NCBI GenBank assembly: GCA_020725115.1
Contig: DYFR01000007.1
Span: forward strand, 46,188 to 110,187
Length of the DNA: 64,000 nucleotides
Origin: Thiohalomonas denitrificans
GTDB lineage: Bacteria; Pseudomonadota; Gammaproteobacteria; Thiohalomonadales; Thiohalomonadaceae
Direction of reading: 5' to 3'
Shown here: positions 45,946 through 55,695 of the stretch, in pieces
Layout: each line of letters starts with the position of its first letter
Position numbering within the stretch: the first letter of the stretch is position 1
The notes under the pieces: model-generated
What the model saw: only the letters and a program-made list of their open reading frames with translations
Databases searched by the model: none
Told to the model about the DNA's origin: nothing
Position numbers and translations under genes: made by a program

Positions 45946-47331
45946 ATGGAAGCAAACAAGAAGAACCGCCGCATCCTGCGCCTGCAAGGCGCCACCTTCG
46001 CCGTGCTGTTTCTCGCCGGCATCGGCCTGCTCGCCTGGCTCAGTACGCGCTACCACTTCCAGTCCGACTGGACCGCCGCCGGCCGCCACACCCTGGCGCC
46101 GGCCAGCGTCGCCCTGCTGGCGGAGCTGAAGGAACCGCTCCAGATCACCGCCTTTGCCCGCCAGAGCGAACTGGTGGCGACGCGGCGCCAGATCGGCGAC
46201 CTGGTGGGCCGCTATCAGCGCCACAAGTCCGATCTGCAGTTGCGTTTCGTCGACCCGGACATGGAGCCGGAACGGGTGCGCGCCGAAGGCATCAGCTTCG
46301 ACGGCGAAATGATTGTCGAATACCAGGGCCGCAAACTGCACGTACAGCAGATCGATGAACAGACGCTCACCAACACGCTGCACAAGCTGGCCCGCGCCGG
46401 CGAGCGCAAGGTGGTGTTTCTGGAGGGTCATGGCGAACGCAACCCGGAAGGTGCCGCCAATCACGATTACGGCGCCTTCGGCGAGCAGCTGCGCAACAAG
46501 GGCTTTCATCTCGTCCACCTCAACCTGAGCGCAACGCCGGCCGTGCCCGCAGATGCCGCGCTGCTGGTGATCGCCAGCCCGCAGGTGGATCTGTTCCCCG
46601 GCGAGGTGCGGCTGATTCAGAACTACGTGGAACAGGGCGGCAACCTGCTGTGGCTGGCGGAGCCGGACGGACGGCGCCAACTCGATCCCCTGGCGGCGCA
46701 ACTGGGCCTGTCGTTCCATCCCGGTACGGTGGTCGATCCCACTACGCAACTTCTCGGTATCGACAACGCGGCCTTCTCGGTGGTGGTGGACTATCCGCCC
46801 CATGCGGTCACCCGCGACCTCGCCAGCGTCACGCTGTTTCCCTATGCCGCCGCCCTCGATGCGGACCAGGTGGACGCGCCGTGGCAGGGCACGCCACTGC
46901 TGCGCACCGTGCCGCGCAGCTGGGCGGAGACCGGCGCGTTGCAGGGTGCCATCAGTTATGACGCCGGCAGTGACATCCCCGGCCCGCTCACCCTGGGCAT
47001 CGCCCTGGAACGGGCGCGGCCGACGGAGGGCGATGCGGAAGAGGATCGTCACGACGGCCCGCAGCAGCGCGTGGTGGTGATCGGCGACGGCGACTTCCTC
47101 GCCAACAGCTACCTCGGCAACGGCGCCAACCTGGAACTGGGCGAACGCCTGCTCAACTGGCTCAGCCATGACGATGCGCTGATGCATGTTCCGCCCAGGG
47201 CCGCGACCGACACGCGCCTGGAACTGACGCCGCTGCTCTCCGGCATCATTGGCATCAGCTTCCTGATCATCATCCCCGGCGGCCTGGTGATCGCCGGCGT
47301 GGTGATCTGGCTCAAGCGCCGCAAGCGGTGA
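45946..47331 (+). CDS. GldG-like ABC-associated membrane protein
   Basis: A 461-residue protein with an N-terminal helix (ATFAVLFLAGIGLLAWL), a large extracytoplasmic region, and a C-terminal helix (GIIGISFLIIIPGGLVIAGVVIWL) followed by KRRKR. It has the DUF4350/GldG pattern (VVFLEGHGERNP; DYGAFGEQLRNKGF). GldG works with GldA and GldF as an exporter complex. ATG 45946 is chosen because the upstream nine codons lie inside palindrome A3. Confidence 0.85.
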   Translation: MEANKKNRRILRLQGATFAVLFLAGIGLLAWLSTRYHFQSDWTAAGRHTLAPASVALLAELKEPLQITAFARQSELVATRRQIGDLVGRYQRHKSDLQLRFVDPDMEPERVRAEGISFDGEMIVEYQGRKLHVQQIDEQTLTNTLHKLARAGERKVVFLEGHGERNPEGAANHDYGAFGEQLRNKGFHLVHLNLSATPAVPADAALLVIASPQVDLFPGEVRLIQNYVEQGGNLLWLAEPDGRRQLDPLAAQLGLSFHPGTVVDPTTQLLGIDNAAFSVVVDYPPHAVTRDLASVTLFPYAAALDADQVDAPWQGTPLLRTVPRSWAETGALQGAISYDAGSDIPGPLTLGIALERARPTEGDAEEDRHDGPQQRVVVIGDGDFLANSYLGNGANLELGERLLNWLSHDDALMHVPPRAATDTRLELTPLLSGIIGISFLIIIPGGLVIAGVVIWLKRRKR

Positions 47332-47377
47332 GGCGGACGGGGTTAAACGCAAAGCGCGCCAAGAATTGCAAAACCTC

Positions 47378-47465
47378 AACGCAGAGGCACAGAGACGCAG
47401 AGAACACCGGGAAGGACAAATACCGAAGTCCTCTGCGAGCTCCGCGCCTCTGCATCTCTGCGTTG
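47378..47465. repeat. intergenic palindrome, family B (copy 3), with an adjacent family C half-arm
   Basis: The left arm (47378-47402: aacgcagaggcacagagacg) and right arm (47431-47465: ctctgcgagctccgcgcctc, then tgcatctctgcgttgg) are inverted. Immediately upstream (47345-47372) is a C-like arm (aaagcgcgccaagaattgc) without its partner. It lies between gldG and the DUF4340 gene. Confidence 0.72.
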
Positions 47466-47493
47466 GATTTTTGGGATTGAAATGAGGTGGCAC

Positions 47494-48357
47494 GTGAACA
47501 AGCGCAATCTGCTCAATCTGGTGTTGTTGCTGGCAGTGGTCGGGCTCGGCCTGCTGGCGTGGCTGGAGCCAGGGCGCAGCCCGGAGCCGCCGGCAGTGAA
47601 GATCACGATGCTCGATCCGGGCAGCGTCGAGCGCATCCGCATCGAGCGGCCCGCAGATGTGGTGGAGATGCTGCGCCGCGATGGCCGCTGGCAACTGACG
47701 GCGCCGCTCGTTGCGCCCGCCAACAGCGTCCGTACCGATGCCATCGTCAGCATCGCCGCCATCGAAAGCCTCAACCAGCAGAACATCGCCGGTCTCGACC
47801 TCACCACCTACGGCCTGGCCGAACCGAAGGCACGACTATGGCTCAACGACACGCTCATCGAGTTCGGCGGCGCCGCGCCGCTGGACAACCGCCGCTATGT
47901 GCGCGTGGGCGACACCCTGCACCTGATCCCCGATCTGCGCTACTACCAACTCATCGGCCACTGGAACGGCTACGTCAGCCTGCGCCTGCTGGAAGAAGGC
48001 ACACAGCTGGATCGTATCGAGCTGCCGGCCCTCACGCTGGTGAATCATGAGGGCAGCTGGCGGCCGGAACCGATCCCCGAACACTGGTCCGCCGACGCCG
48101 CCACCGCGCTGGCACAGCACTGGCTCAATGCCCAGGCCATGGCGGTACGCGAACAGAAGGGCGAACTGGCGGGCGAGGCGGTGCGGCTGCATGTGCGCGG
48201 CCAGGAACAGCCGCTGCGTTTCATCATTGCCGCGTACGAACCGGAGCTGGTGTTGCAGCACCTGGACCTCGGCCTGGCCTACCATCTCGTGGCCGGGCGC
48301 GGCGCGGATTTGCTGCAATTGCCGGCGCCCACGGATATCGACGTGCAAACTGACTAA
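47494..48357 (+). CDS. DUF4340 domain-containing protein
   Basis: A 287-residue protein with one N-terminal helix (LLNLVLLLAVVGLGLLAWL) and an extracytoplasmic domain beginning VKITMLDPGSVERIRIERP. DUF4340 proteins accompany GldFG-type exporters. I prefer the GTG at 47494, which has GAGG six bases upstream, over ATG 47482, which has no ribosome site; the difference is four codons. Confidence 0.82.
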   Translation: MNKRNLLNLVLLLAVVGLGLLAWLEPGRSPEPPAVKITMLDPGSVERIRIERPADVVEMLRRDGRWQLTAPLVAPANSVRTDAIVSIAAIESLNQQNIAGLDLTTYGLAEPKARLWLNDTLIEFGGAAPLDNRRYVRVGDTLHLIPDLRYYQLIGHWNGYVSLRLLEEGTQLDRIELPALTLVNHEGSWRPEPIPEHWSADAATALAQHWLNAQAMAVREQKGELAGEAVRLHVRGQEQPLRFIIAAYEPELVLQHLDLGLAYHLVAGRGADLLQLPAPTDIDVQTD

Positions 48358-48363
48358 AGCTCC

Positions 48364-48425
48364 GTGGGAGCCTGATTCATCGGGCGATGACCAGCGCCGC
48401 TATCGCCCGATAAATCGGGCTCCTA
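48364..48425. repeat. intergenic palindrome, family D (copy 1)
   Basis: The left arm (48364-48388, gtgggagcctgattcatcgg then gcgat) and right arm (48402-48425) are inverted copies; the motif tcgggc-gat/atc-gcccga recurs. It lies between the DUF4340 gene and mutM. Confidence 0.75.
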
Positions 48426-48447
48426 CGACACCTGAACATCACAGCCC

Positions 48448-49263
48448 ATGCCCGAACTCCCCGAAGTCGAAACCACCCGCCGCGGTATTGCGCCGCACCT
48501 CACCGGCCATACCGTCGCCGATGTGATCGTGCGCCATCCGCAGCTGCGCTGGCCGGTGCCGCGCGGTCTCGCCGGCAAGCTGCGCGGCTGTATCATCCAG
48601 GCGGTCGAACGCCGCGCCAAATACCTGCTGCTACGCTTCGGGCACGGCACGCTGATCCTGCATCTGGGCATGTCCGGCAGCCTGCGGCTGATCGATGCGG
48701 GCGCGCCCGCCGCCAAGCATGAACACTTCGATTTGGTGCTCGACACCGGCCGCGCGCTGCGCCTCACCGATCCGCGCCGCTTCGGCGCCGTGCTGTGGAC
48801 CCGCAACGACCCGGCACAACACGAACTGCTGCGCGACCTCGGCCCCGAGCCACTGGGCGACAACTTCGATGCCGATTATCTTTATCTCGCATCACGCAAA
48901 CGCACAACCGCCATCAAGCTGTTCATCATGGACAGCAAGGTAGTGGTCGGCGTGGGTAACATCTACGCCAGCGAGGCGCTGTTTCGCGCCGGCATCCATC
49001 CCGGTCGTGCCGCCGGTTCACTGTCGCACGAGCGCTGTGCACGTCTGGTGGCCGCTATCCGGCAGGTGTTGCATGAGGCGATCCGGCAGGGCGGCACCAC
49101 GCTGCGCGACTTCACCGGCGGCGACGGCAAGCCGGGCTATTTTGCGCAGGAGTTGCGCGTCTATGGCCGTGCCGGCGAGCCATGTACCGCCTGTGGTGCT
49201 ACCATCAAACAGATGCGCCAGGGCCAGCGTTCCACCTATTACTGCCCGCGCTGCCAACGTTGA
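48448..49263 (+). CDS. mutM: formamidopyrimidine-DNA glycosylase
   Basis: A 271-residue base-excision repair enzyme for oxidised purines. The catalytic N-terminus PELPEVET (Pro after the initiator Met), the K in a [12 protein letters not shown] loop region, [14 protein letters not shown] helix-two-turn-helix, and a C-terminal zinc finger (CTACGATI ... CPRCQR) are all present. Length is normal. It is a single gene between palindromes D1 and D2. Confidence 0.96.
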   Translation: MPELPEVETTRRGIAPHLTGHTVADVIVRHPQLRWPVPRGLAGKLRGCIIQAVERRAKYLLLRFGHGTLILHLGMSGSLRLIDAGAPAAKHEHFDLVLDTGRALRLTDPRRFGAVLWTRNDPAQHELLRDLGPEPLGDNFDADYLYLASRKRTTAIKLFIMDSKVVVGVGNIYASEALFRAGIHPGRAAGSLSHERCARLVAAIRQVLHEAIRQGGTTLRDFTGGDGKPGYFAQELRVYGRAGEPCTACGATIKQMRQGQRSTYYCPRCQR

Positions 49264-49267
49264 TGCG

Positions 49268-49339
49268 CTGTTCGCCCACGGAGTGGGCTCCTACCGAGAG
49301 TGTGGCGGCGATGTAGGAGCCCACTCCGTGGGCGAACAG
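49268..49339. repeat. intergenic palindrome, family D (copy 2), perfect 27-nt arms
   Basis: The arms 49268-49294 and 49313-49339 are perfect inverted copies (core cccacggagtgggctcctac) with an 18-base loop. The left arm begins four bases after the mutM stop codon. Confidence 0.88.
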
Positions 49340-49383
49340 GTGTTGCTTGACGTCATATCCATTCATCGACATATAGCACCGGC

Positions 49384-52020
49384 ATGAACGACCTCCATCC
49401 CAGCAATTCCGTCGTCTGGTACCAGCTCACCCCCGAGCAGGCTGTAGCGCAGCTCGGCAGCGACGCGGTGCATGGTCTTGGCGCGGAAGAGGCTGCGGCG
49501 CGACTGGCGCACTACGGCCCCAACCGCCTCGCCGAGAAATCGCGGCCCGGCCCCTTCGCCCTGTTTCTTGCCCAGTTCCGCAATTTTCTGATCGTGGTGT
49601 TGTTCGGCGCTGCACTGCTTGCCGCTGCGGTCGGCGAGTTGCTGGATGCGGCAGTGATCCTTGTCGTGCTGCTGCTCAATGCCCTGCTGGGCTTCTATCA
49701 GGAGTATCGCGCCGAACAGACCCTGGACGCGCTGCGCAAGATGCTGTCGCGCCGCGCAACCGTGCGCCGCGGTGGACATGTGACCGAGATCGATGCCGAA
49801 CAACTGGTGCCCGGCGACGTGGTGCTGCTGGAGGCGGGCGATCAGGTTCCGGCAGACGGCCGCGTGTTGCAGGCGCACAGCGTAGAGATAGGCGAAGCGG
49901 CGCTGACCGGCGAGTCATTGCCGGCAGGAAAGTCCGTCGCAGCGCTGACACAGCACGATGTGCCGCTGGCCGAGCGCAGCAACATGGCCTACATGAACAC
50001 GGTGGTGACGCGCGGCCGTATCGAGCTGCTGGTGACCGCCACCGGCATGGACACCGAGATGGGCAGGCTCACCGGCCTGCTGGCAGCGGCAGAGGAACAT
50101 CCGACGCCGTTGCAGGTGCAGCTCGATCAGGTGGGCAAGCGCCTCGCTGCCATCGCCGGTGGCGTAGTGATGCTGATCTTCATTCTGGGCCTGCTGCGCG
50201 ATCAGCCGCTGGTACAGAGCATTCTCACCGCCATTGCCCTGGCGGTCGCTGCTATCCCGGAAGGCCTGCCTGCGGTGGTGACGGTGACACTGGCGGTGGG
50301 CATGCACCGCATGGCGAAGAAGCGCGCCATCGTCAAGCGACTGGCCGCGGTGGAAACGCTGGGTTGCACCACAGTGATCTGTTCCGATAAGACCGGCACG
50401 CTCACCCTCAATCAGATGCAGGCGCGCGCACTGTATTTCCGCGGCCGCCGGATTGCGCTGGATACGCAGGATGACGGCGGCGACCTGGACGCGCTGCTGG
50501 TGCCGGCGGCGCTGTGCAACGACAGCCGCCTGGAACATGGTCGCGTCATCGGCGACCCCACCGAAGGTGCACTGATCACCCTCGCCAGCGAACAGGGCAT
50601 CGACATCGATCATCTGCTGCGGCACTTTCCCCGTCTGGCCGAAGTGCCGTTCGATTCGGCGCACAAGTTCATGGCCACCTTTCATCTGGAAGGTGATCAG
50701 GTCGCCGTGTGGATCAAGGGTGCACCGGATGTATTGCTCGAATACTGCACTGAGGCGCTGACGGCGGATGGCGTGGAAACCATCGATTCGGCACAGCGCG
50801 CCGCGCTGGCTCAGGAAAATGAATTCATGGCCGGCGAGGCGATGCGCGTGCTGGCCGTCGCCGAGAGACGTATCCCCGCCGCGCACTTTGATGCCGACGG
50901 CGACCTGAAGGCCTGCATCCGGGAGCTGACCTTCATCGGCCTGATCGGCATCATCGATCCGCCGCGACCGGAGGCGCGCGAAGCGATCCGTCTGTGTACC
51001 TCGGCCGGCATCGAGGTCAAGATGATCACCGGCGATCACCGCGCCACGGCGCGTGCCGTGGCGCGTGAACTGGGACTCATGGGCGAGGTGCTGACCGGCG
51101 CGGAGCTCGATCAGTTGCAGGGCGACGCACTGATCAAGGCCATCCGCCATGCCTCGGTGTTCGCACGCGTCGCGCCGGAACACAAGGTACTGATCGTGCG
51201 AACCCTGAAAGGGGAGGGCGAGGTTGTGGCGATGACGGGTGACGGCATCAACGACGCACCCGCCATAAAGCATGCCGACATCGGCGTCGCCATGGGTCTC
51301 ACCGGCACCGAGGTGACCAAAGAGGCGGCCGACATGGTGCTCACCGACGACAACTTCGCCACCCTGGTCGGTGCGGTGCAGGAAGGGCGCACCATTTATG
51401 ACAACATCGTCAAGTTCGTACGCTTCCAGCTCTCCACCAACATCGGTGCCATCCTCACCGTATTCAGCGCACCGCTGGCCGGATTGCCGGTGCCGTTCAC
51501 CCCGATCCAGATCCTGTTCATCAACATCATCATGGATGGCCCGCCGGCGATGACCCTCGGCCTGGAGCCGGCGCGGCCCGGCCTGATGGAAGAGGCACCG
51601 CGCCCGCGTGAGGCTCGCATCCTCACCCTGGGCCGCCTCGGCCGCCTGCTGGCCTACGGCATCACCATGACCGCAGGTACCCTGGGCGTGATCTACTTTG
51701 CCCTGCAACACTATCCGCAGGCCTATGCGCTCACTCTGGGTTTCACCACCTTTGTGTTCTACCAGCTGTTCAACGTGTTCAATGCCCGCGCCGAATACGG
51801 CAGCGCCTTCAACGGCAACTTCTTCCGCAACGGCAAATTGTGGCTGGCACTGACGGGGGTAGTTCTGATGCAGGTGCTGGTGGTTCACTGGACACCGCTG
51901 CAACAGGTGTTCCGCACCACCGGACTTGCGCCGGAGCACTGGCTGCTTGCCGTTGCGATCGCCTCCTCGATCCTTCTGCTGGACGAGGCACGCAAGCTGC
52001 TGCGCCGGCTGTTGGCCTAG
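49384..52020 (+). CDS. P2-type (Ca2+-ATPase-like) cation-transporting P-type ATPase
   Basis: An 878-residue pump. The actuator TGES motif is in EAALTGESLPAGK, membrane helix 4 has the ion-site AIPEGLPAVVTV, phosphorylation is at Asp335 in SDKTGTLT, the nucleotide domain has KGAPDVLL, and the hinge is MTGDGINDAPAI. The C-terminal helices include ILFINIIMDGPPAM (M6 ion site). It resembles SERCA/PacL-like Ca2+ or Na+/K+ pumps; the ion specificity cannot be read with certainty. Confidence 0.9.
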   Translation: MNDLHPSNSVVWYQLTPEQAVAQLGSDAVHGLGAEEAAARLAHYGPNRLAEKSRPGPFALFLAQFRNFLIVVLFGAALLAAAVGELLDAAVILVVLLLNALLGFYQEYRAEQTLDALRKMLSRRATVRRGGHVTEIDAEQLVPGDVVLLEAGDQVPADGRVLQAHSVEIGEAALTGESLPAGKSVAALTQHDVPLAERSNMAYMNTVVTRGRIELLVTATGMDTEMGRLTGLLAAAEEHPTPLQVQLDQVGKRLAAIAGGVVMLIFILGLLRDQPLVQSILTAIALAVAAIPEGLPAVVTVTLAVGMHRMAKKRAIVKRLAAVETLGCTTVICSDKTGTLTLNQMQARALYFRGRRIALDTQDDGGDLDALLVPAALCNDSRLEHGRVIGDPTEGALITLASEQGIDIDHLLRHFPRLAEVPFDSAHKFMATFHLEGDQVAVWIKGAPDVLLEYCTEALTADGVETIDSAQRAALAQENEFMAGEAMRVLAVAERRIPAAHFDADGDLKACIRELTFIGLIGIIDPPRPEAREAIRLCTSAGIEVKMITGDHRATARAVARELGLMGEVLTGAELDQLQGDALIKAIRHASVFARVAPEHKVLIVRTLKGEGEVVAMTGDGINDAPAIKHADIGVAMGLTGTEVTKEAADMVLTDDNFATLVGAVQEGRTIYDNIVKFVRFQLSTNIGAILTVFSAPLAGLPVPFTPIQILFINIIMDGPPAMTLGLEPARPGLMEEAPRPREARILTLGRLGRLLAYGITMTAGTLGVIYFALQHYPQAYALTLGFTTFVFYQLFNVFNARAEYGSAFNGNFFRNGKLWLALTGVVLMQVLVVHWTPLQQVFRTTGLAPEHWLLAVAIASSILLLDEARKLLRRLLA

Positions 52021-52048
52021 TTCCCTGTGGGGCGGCCCTCTTCGTCGC

Positions 52049-52603
52049 TTATGGCTCGCGCCAGCGGTAAGGCTCCAGCGCTACCAGGCTCACGCCACCG
52101 AGACTGTCGCTGGCGGGGTCATAGCGGCCATTACCGTTGATATCTTCGTAACGCAGCTGGAGCTGGAAGCGAATGCGCGGTGGGCCGGGAAGCTCGGTAT
52201 CCAGGTAATCGCCGTGTTCGACGCGGTAGATGAGGAGGCCTTCCACCGGCTCGTAATACCAGCGCCGCGGGATCATTTGCTCCGGCGCCAGGGGGCCATC
52301 CAGGCGCTGGTAATTGGCGGGTGCGGGATCGAGATACTCCATGGGGTTGGCACGATCCATGGCGGCAACGGCCTGCAGACCGCCGCGCAGTACGCGCTCC
52401 ATCACCTGGATGCCAATGGCGCTTTGCAGGACGCCCACGGTGTGAATCACGGAAGTCTGCTCCGCCACAATGCGCAGCTCCCAGATGCGGCGCGACGCAA
52501 TGACGATGAAGATCAGGATCAGAAGGGTGATGATTGCCAGCTGACCGATGCGGTGCTGGGTATGCTCGTGTTGCAGTGGCCGGGGTGATGGATGTGTGGT
52601 CAT
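52049..52603 (-). CDS. mshF: MshF-like pilus accessory protein (tentative)
   Basis: A 184-residue protein with one hydrophobic segment (IGQLAIITLLILIFIVIA, about 19-36) after a short His-rich leader and an extracytoplasmic domain with YEDINGNGRYDP, a possible calcium loop. It occupies the mshF position after mshG and has a similar layout (single N-terminal helix, alpha-helical start). Direct sequence identity to MshF is not something I can confirm. Confidence 0.55.
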   Translation of the reverse strand: MTTHPSPRPLQHEHTQHRIGQLAIITLLILIFIVIASRRIWELRIVAEQTSVIHTVGVLQSAIGIQVMERVLRGGLQAVAAMDRANPMEYLDPAPANYQRLDGPLAPEQMIPRRWYYEPVEGLLIYRVEHGDYLDTELPGPPRIRFQLQLRYEDINGNGRYDPASDSLGGVSLVALEPYRWREP

Positions 52604-52611
52604 GAGTATTT

Positions 52612-52676
52612 GTGGGAGCCCGATTCATCGGGCGAATACGGCTTCGATAAGGCGCGGCGGGCACGGCCCGCCCTAT
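52612..52676. repeat. adjacent family D half-element and family G palindrome
   Basis: 52612-52635 has the family D arm with its small inner dyad (cccgattcatcggg). 52651-52676 contains ggcgggcacggcccgcccta, a GC-rich dyad that recurs at 63813-63836. They lie between mshG and the mshF-like gene, partly over the latter's start region. Confidence 0.65.
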
Positions 52677-52719
52677 CCAACCATTCGGAACCGTTGCCTG
52701 CGGCGGAATGTACCAAAGC

Positions 52720-53943
52720 TCACCGCCGTGCCAGCTGGGTGAGGTCCCACATGGGCAGGAATACGCCGAGGGCGAGGATCAGCACCATGATGCCGATGGC
52801 GATGATCAGGATCGGCTCGATGGCTGAACTGAGGTTCTTCAGATCGTAGTCCACCTCGCGCTCGTAGAATCCGGCAACTTCTTCCATCATGTCGTCGACC
52901 GCGCCGGTCTCTTCGCCCACCGACATCATCTGCAGCACCAGCGGGGTGAACATGGCGCTGGCGGCGGCGGTGCGGGTGAGGCTGTCGCCACGTTCAATGC
53001 CGTTGCGCATGTTGCGGATGCGTTCGCCGACAAAGTCGTTGTCCACCGCCTGGGCCACCACACTGAGCGCCTGGATCAGCGGTACACCGGCGCGGGTGGA
53101 CATGGCAAAGGAGCGTGCAAAGCGCGACAGCGTGGCGCGCAGGATGATGCTGCCGACGATGGGCAGACGCAGCTTGAGCTTGTCCCAGCGGTATTTGCCG
53201 GCCTCGGTCTTGACATAATAGCGGGTGCCGATAACGGCAAGAACAAAACCAACCAGCATGTATTGCCACCAGTTGACGAAGAACTCCGAGGTGCCGATGA
53301 GCAGGCGCGTCTGCCAGGGCAGCTCCAGATTCATGCCACGGAATACTCCGGCGAAGGCGGGGATCACAAAGACATTGATGACACCGATGGCAATGCCGAT
53401 GGCGATCAGCACAAAAGCCGGATAGCGCAGCGCTGCCTTTACCCGATTACGGGTATCGCGCTCCAGCTCCAGGTACTGCGACAGCTGCAGAAAGGCGGTA
53501 TCGAGCTGGCCGGTGTTTTCGCCCACACGCACCATGCTGATCATCAGCGGCGTGAAGATGGCCGGGTAGCGGCTCAGGGCGATGGATAGTTCGCGCCCAC
53601 TTTCCAGTTCTGCCCGGACCTGATGCAGCGCTTCGGACAGCACCAGGTTGCGCGATGTTTCCGCCAGGCCGGTGATGGCGCGAATGATCGGGACGCCGGC
53701 CTTGGCCAGGGTGTACATCTGGCGGCAGAACAGGATCAGATCATCCAGCGACGGATTGCTGGCGCCGAGCCGGCGCTTGAACTCTTCAAACAGATTGCGC
53801 TGTTCCTTGACTTCACGAATGTCGATGGGCGTGATGCCGCTGTTGAACAGCTGGCTGGCGACGGCATCGGCCGAGCCGGCTTCCACCTGCCCGGTCACCA
53901 TATCGCCGCGGCCGTTGCGCGCCTTGTAGTGGAACTGCGGCAT
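52720..53943 (-). CDS. mshG: MSHA biogenesis platform protein MshG (GspF/PilC family)
   Basis: A 407-residue inner-membrane protein with two GspF repeats (FCRQMYTLAKAGVPI near 95 and FARSFAMSTRAGVPL near 285), each followed by the SLTRTAA/ELSIALSRYP-type pattern and hydrophobic helices, with the closing EPILIIAIGIMVLILALG. It anchors the assembly ATPase MshE to the pilus machinery. Its start overlaps the mshE stop by one base. Confidence 0.9.
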   Translation of the reverse strand: MPQFHYKARNGRGDMVTGQVEAGSADAVASQLFNSGITPIDIREVKEQRNLFEEFKRRLGASNPSLDDLILFCRQMYTLAKAGVPIIRAITGLAETSRNLVLSEALHQVRAELESGRELSIALSRYPAIFTPLMISMVRVGENTGQLDTAFLQLSQYLELERDTRNRVKAALRYPAFVLIAIGIAIGVINVFVIPAFAGVFRGMNLELPWQTRLLIGTSEFFVNWWQYMLVGFVLAVIGTRYYVKTEAGKYRWDKLKLRLPIVGSIILRATLSRFARSFAMSTRAGVPLIQALSVVAQAVDNDFVGERIRNMRNGIERGDSLTRTAAASAMFTPLVLQMMSVGEETGAVDDMMEEVAGFYEREVDYDLKNLSSAIEPILIIAIGIMVLILALGVFLPMWDLTQLARR

Positions 53944-55682
53944 CAGCCATGAGCTCCTGCGCTGGCGACCTGCTCAAGCAGTTCGTCCTCGCCGGCAACC
54001 CGCAGCACCTCTTCCAGCGTGGTAATGCCGGCAACGGCATAGTCCAGTGTATTGAGGGCGAGGGGGCGAAAGCTGGCGCTGCCCCTGACGGCGTGACCGA
54101 AAGCGGCGGCATCGTTACGGCGCAGGGCGTCGGCCATGGGTTGATCGAGTTCCAGCAGTTCGAACACGCCGATGCGGCCGTGATAGCCGCTGTTGTTGCA
54201 GTGCGGACAGCCGCTGCCGCGCTGGAATTTCAGGCCATCGGCCTGCGTTCCGAGCAGGTTGCGCAGCCAGGCCTGCTCCTGTGCCTCCGGTGTGTAAGGC
54301 GCGGTGCAACTGTCGCAGATGCGGCGCACCAGGCGCTGGGCGATGATGGCCTGCAACGCAGTGGCGACCATGTAGCCGGGGATACCCATATCGATAAGAC
54401 GGATGGCCGTGCTGATGGCGTCGTTGGTATGCAGGGTCGACAGCACCAGATGACCGGTGATGGAGGCGCGCAGACCGATTTCGGCGGTTTCCTGGTCGCG
54501 CATTTCACCCACCAGAATGATGTCCGGATCCTGGCGCAGCGCCGTGCGCAGCACGCTGGCGAAACTGAGGCCGATCTTGGTGTTGACCTGTACCTGGTTG
54601 ATGCGTGGCAGGCGATACTCAACCGGATCTTCCACGGTAATGATCTTCTTCTCTGCCGAGTTGATTTCCGACAGTGCCGCGTACAGCGTAGTGGTCTTGC
54701 CGCTACCGGTAGGGCCGGTGACCAGCACCATGCCGTGCGGGCGGTGGATGTTGCGGCGGAAGCGCTGCAGGATATCGGCGGGCATGCCCACCAGATCCAG
54801 ATCCAGTATGCCGCCCGATTGATCGAGCAGACGCATGACCACCGACTCACCGTATTGAATCGGCATGGTGGCAACGCGCACATCGATATTGCGATCCTTG
54901 ACACGGATGTTGAAACGACCATCCTGCGGCATGCGTTTTTCGGAGATATCGAGACCCGACATCAGCTTGAGGCGCGATACCAGGGCAGTGGCGATGCGTT
55001 TCTCTTTCATCACCTGTTCATGCAACACACCGTCGATGCGCTGGCGAATGCGCAATACCGATTCATCCGGTTCGATATGAATATCGGAGGCGCCGATCTG
55101 CACCGCATCCTCGAAGATGGATTGCAGCAGTTTGACCACCGGCGCTTCGGTGACATCGCTGCTTTGTGCCAGTGTCGCCAGATCGAAATCCGTTTCGGAC
55201 AATTCATCCGACAGTTCTTCTGCCAGGGTGGTGATTTCATCGGTACGGCGGTAGACCTGATCGATGGTGCGCAACAGCTCGGCTTCACGCACCACCGCCT
55301 CGCGGATCGGACGCTTGAGGATGCGCGCCAGTTCGTCATAGGCGAAGATGTCGGTGGGATCGGCCATGCCGACCAGTACATTTTCCTGGGCGGCGTCGAG
55401 CACGATGACCCGGTAGCGTCGTGCCAGCGTCTCGGGGATAAGGCGTACGGTATCCGGCTTGTACTTGTAGTGCTTGAGATCGATGAAGGGGATTTGCAGC
55501 TGGCGCGAGAGAAACTCCAGCAGCTGATCCTCGGCAAGATAACCGATGGCGATCAACGTGCGGCCCAGCTTGAGGCCGCTCTTCTTCTGCTCGGCCAGGG
55601 CATTCTGCAACTGTGTTTCCGAGATTACCTTGTGCTCGACCAGCAGATCGCCGATGCGGATCTTCTTTTTCGGAATCATCAT
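53943..55682 (-). CDS. mshE: MSHA pilus assembly ATPase MshE with MshEN c-di-GMP-binding domain
   Basis: A 579-residue GspE-family ATPase. The N-terminus has two consecutive MshEN motifs (RIGDLLVE...LQNALAEQ, then KLGRTLIA...LLEFLSRQ), which bind c-di-GMP in the family. The ATPase core has Walker A GPTGSGKT (323-330), Asp box ITVEDPVEYRL, Walker B ILVGEMRDQET, and a tetracysteine zinc site (CDSC, CPHC). It powers pilus extension. The start may be either of two adjacent ATGs. Confidence 0.94.
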   Translation of the reverse strand: MMIPKKKIRIGDLLVEHKVISETQLQNALAEQKKSGLKLGRTLIAIGYLAEDQLLEFLSRQLQIPFIDLKHYKYKPDTVRLIPETLARRYRVIVLDAAQENVLVGMADPTDIFAYDELARILKRPIREAVVREAELLRTIDQVYRRTDEITTLAEELSDELSETDFDLATLAQSSDVTEAPVVKLLQSIFEDAVQIGASDIHIEPDESVLRIRQRIDGVLHEQVMKEKRIATALVSRLKLMSGLDISEKRMPQDGRFNIRVKDRNIDVRVATMPIQYGESVVMRLLDQSGGILDLDLVGMPADILQRFRRNIHRPHGMVLVTGPTGSGKTTTLYAALSEINSAEKKIITVEDPVEYRLPRINQVQVNTKIGLSFASVLRTALRQDPDIILVGEMRDQETAEIGLRASITGHLVLSTLHTNDAISTAIRLIDMGIPGYMVATALQAIIAQRLVRRICDSCTAPYTPEAQEQAWLRNLLGTQADGLKFQRGSGCPHCNNSGYHGRIGVFELLELDQPMADALRRNDAAAFGHAVRGSASFRPLALNTLDYAVAGITTLEEVLRVAGEDELLEQVASAGAHG

Positions 55683-55695
55683 CTCTGTCCCGTCA

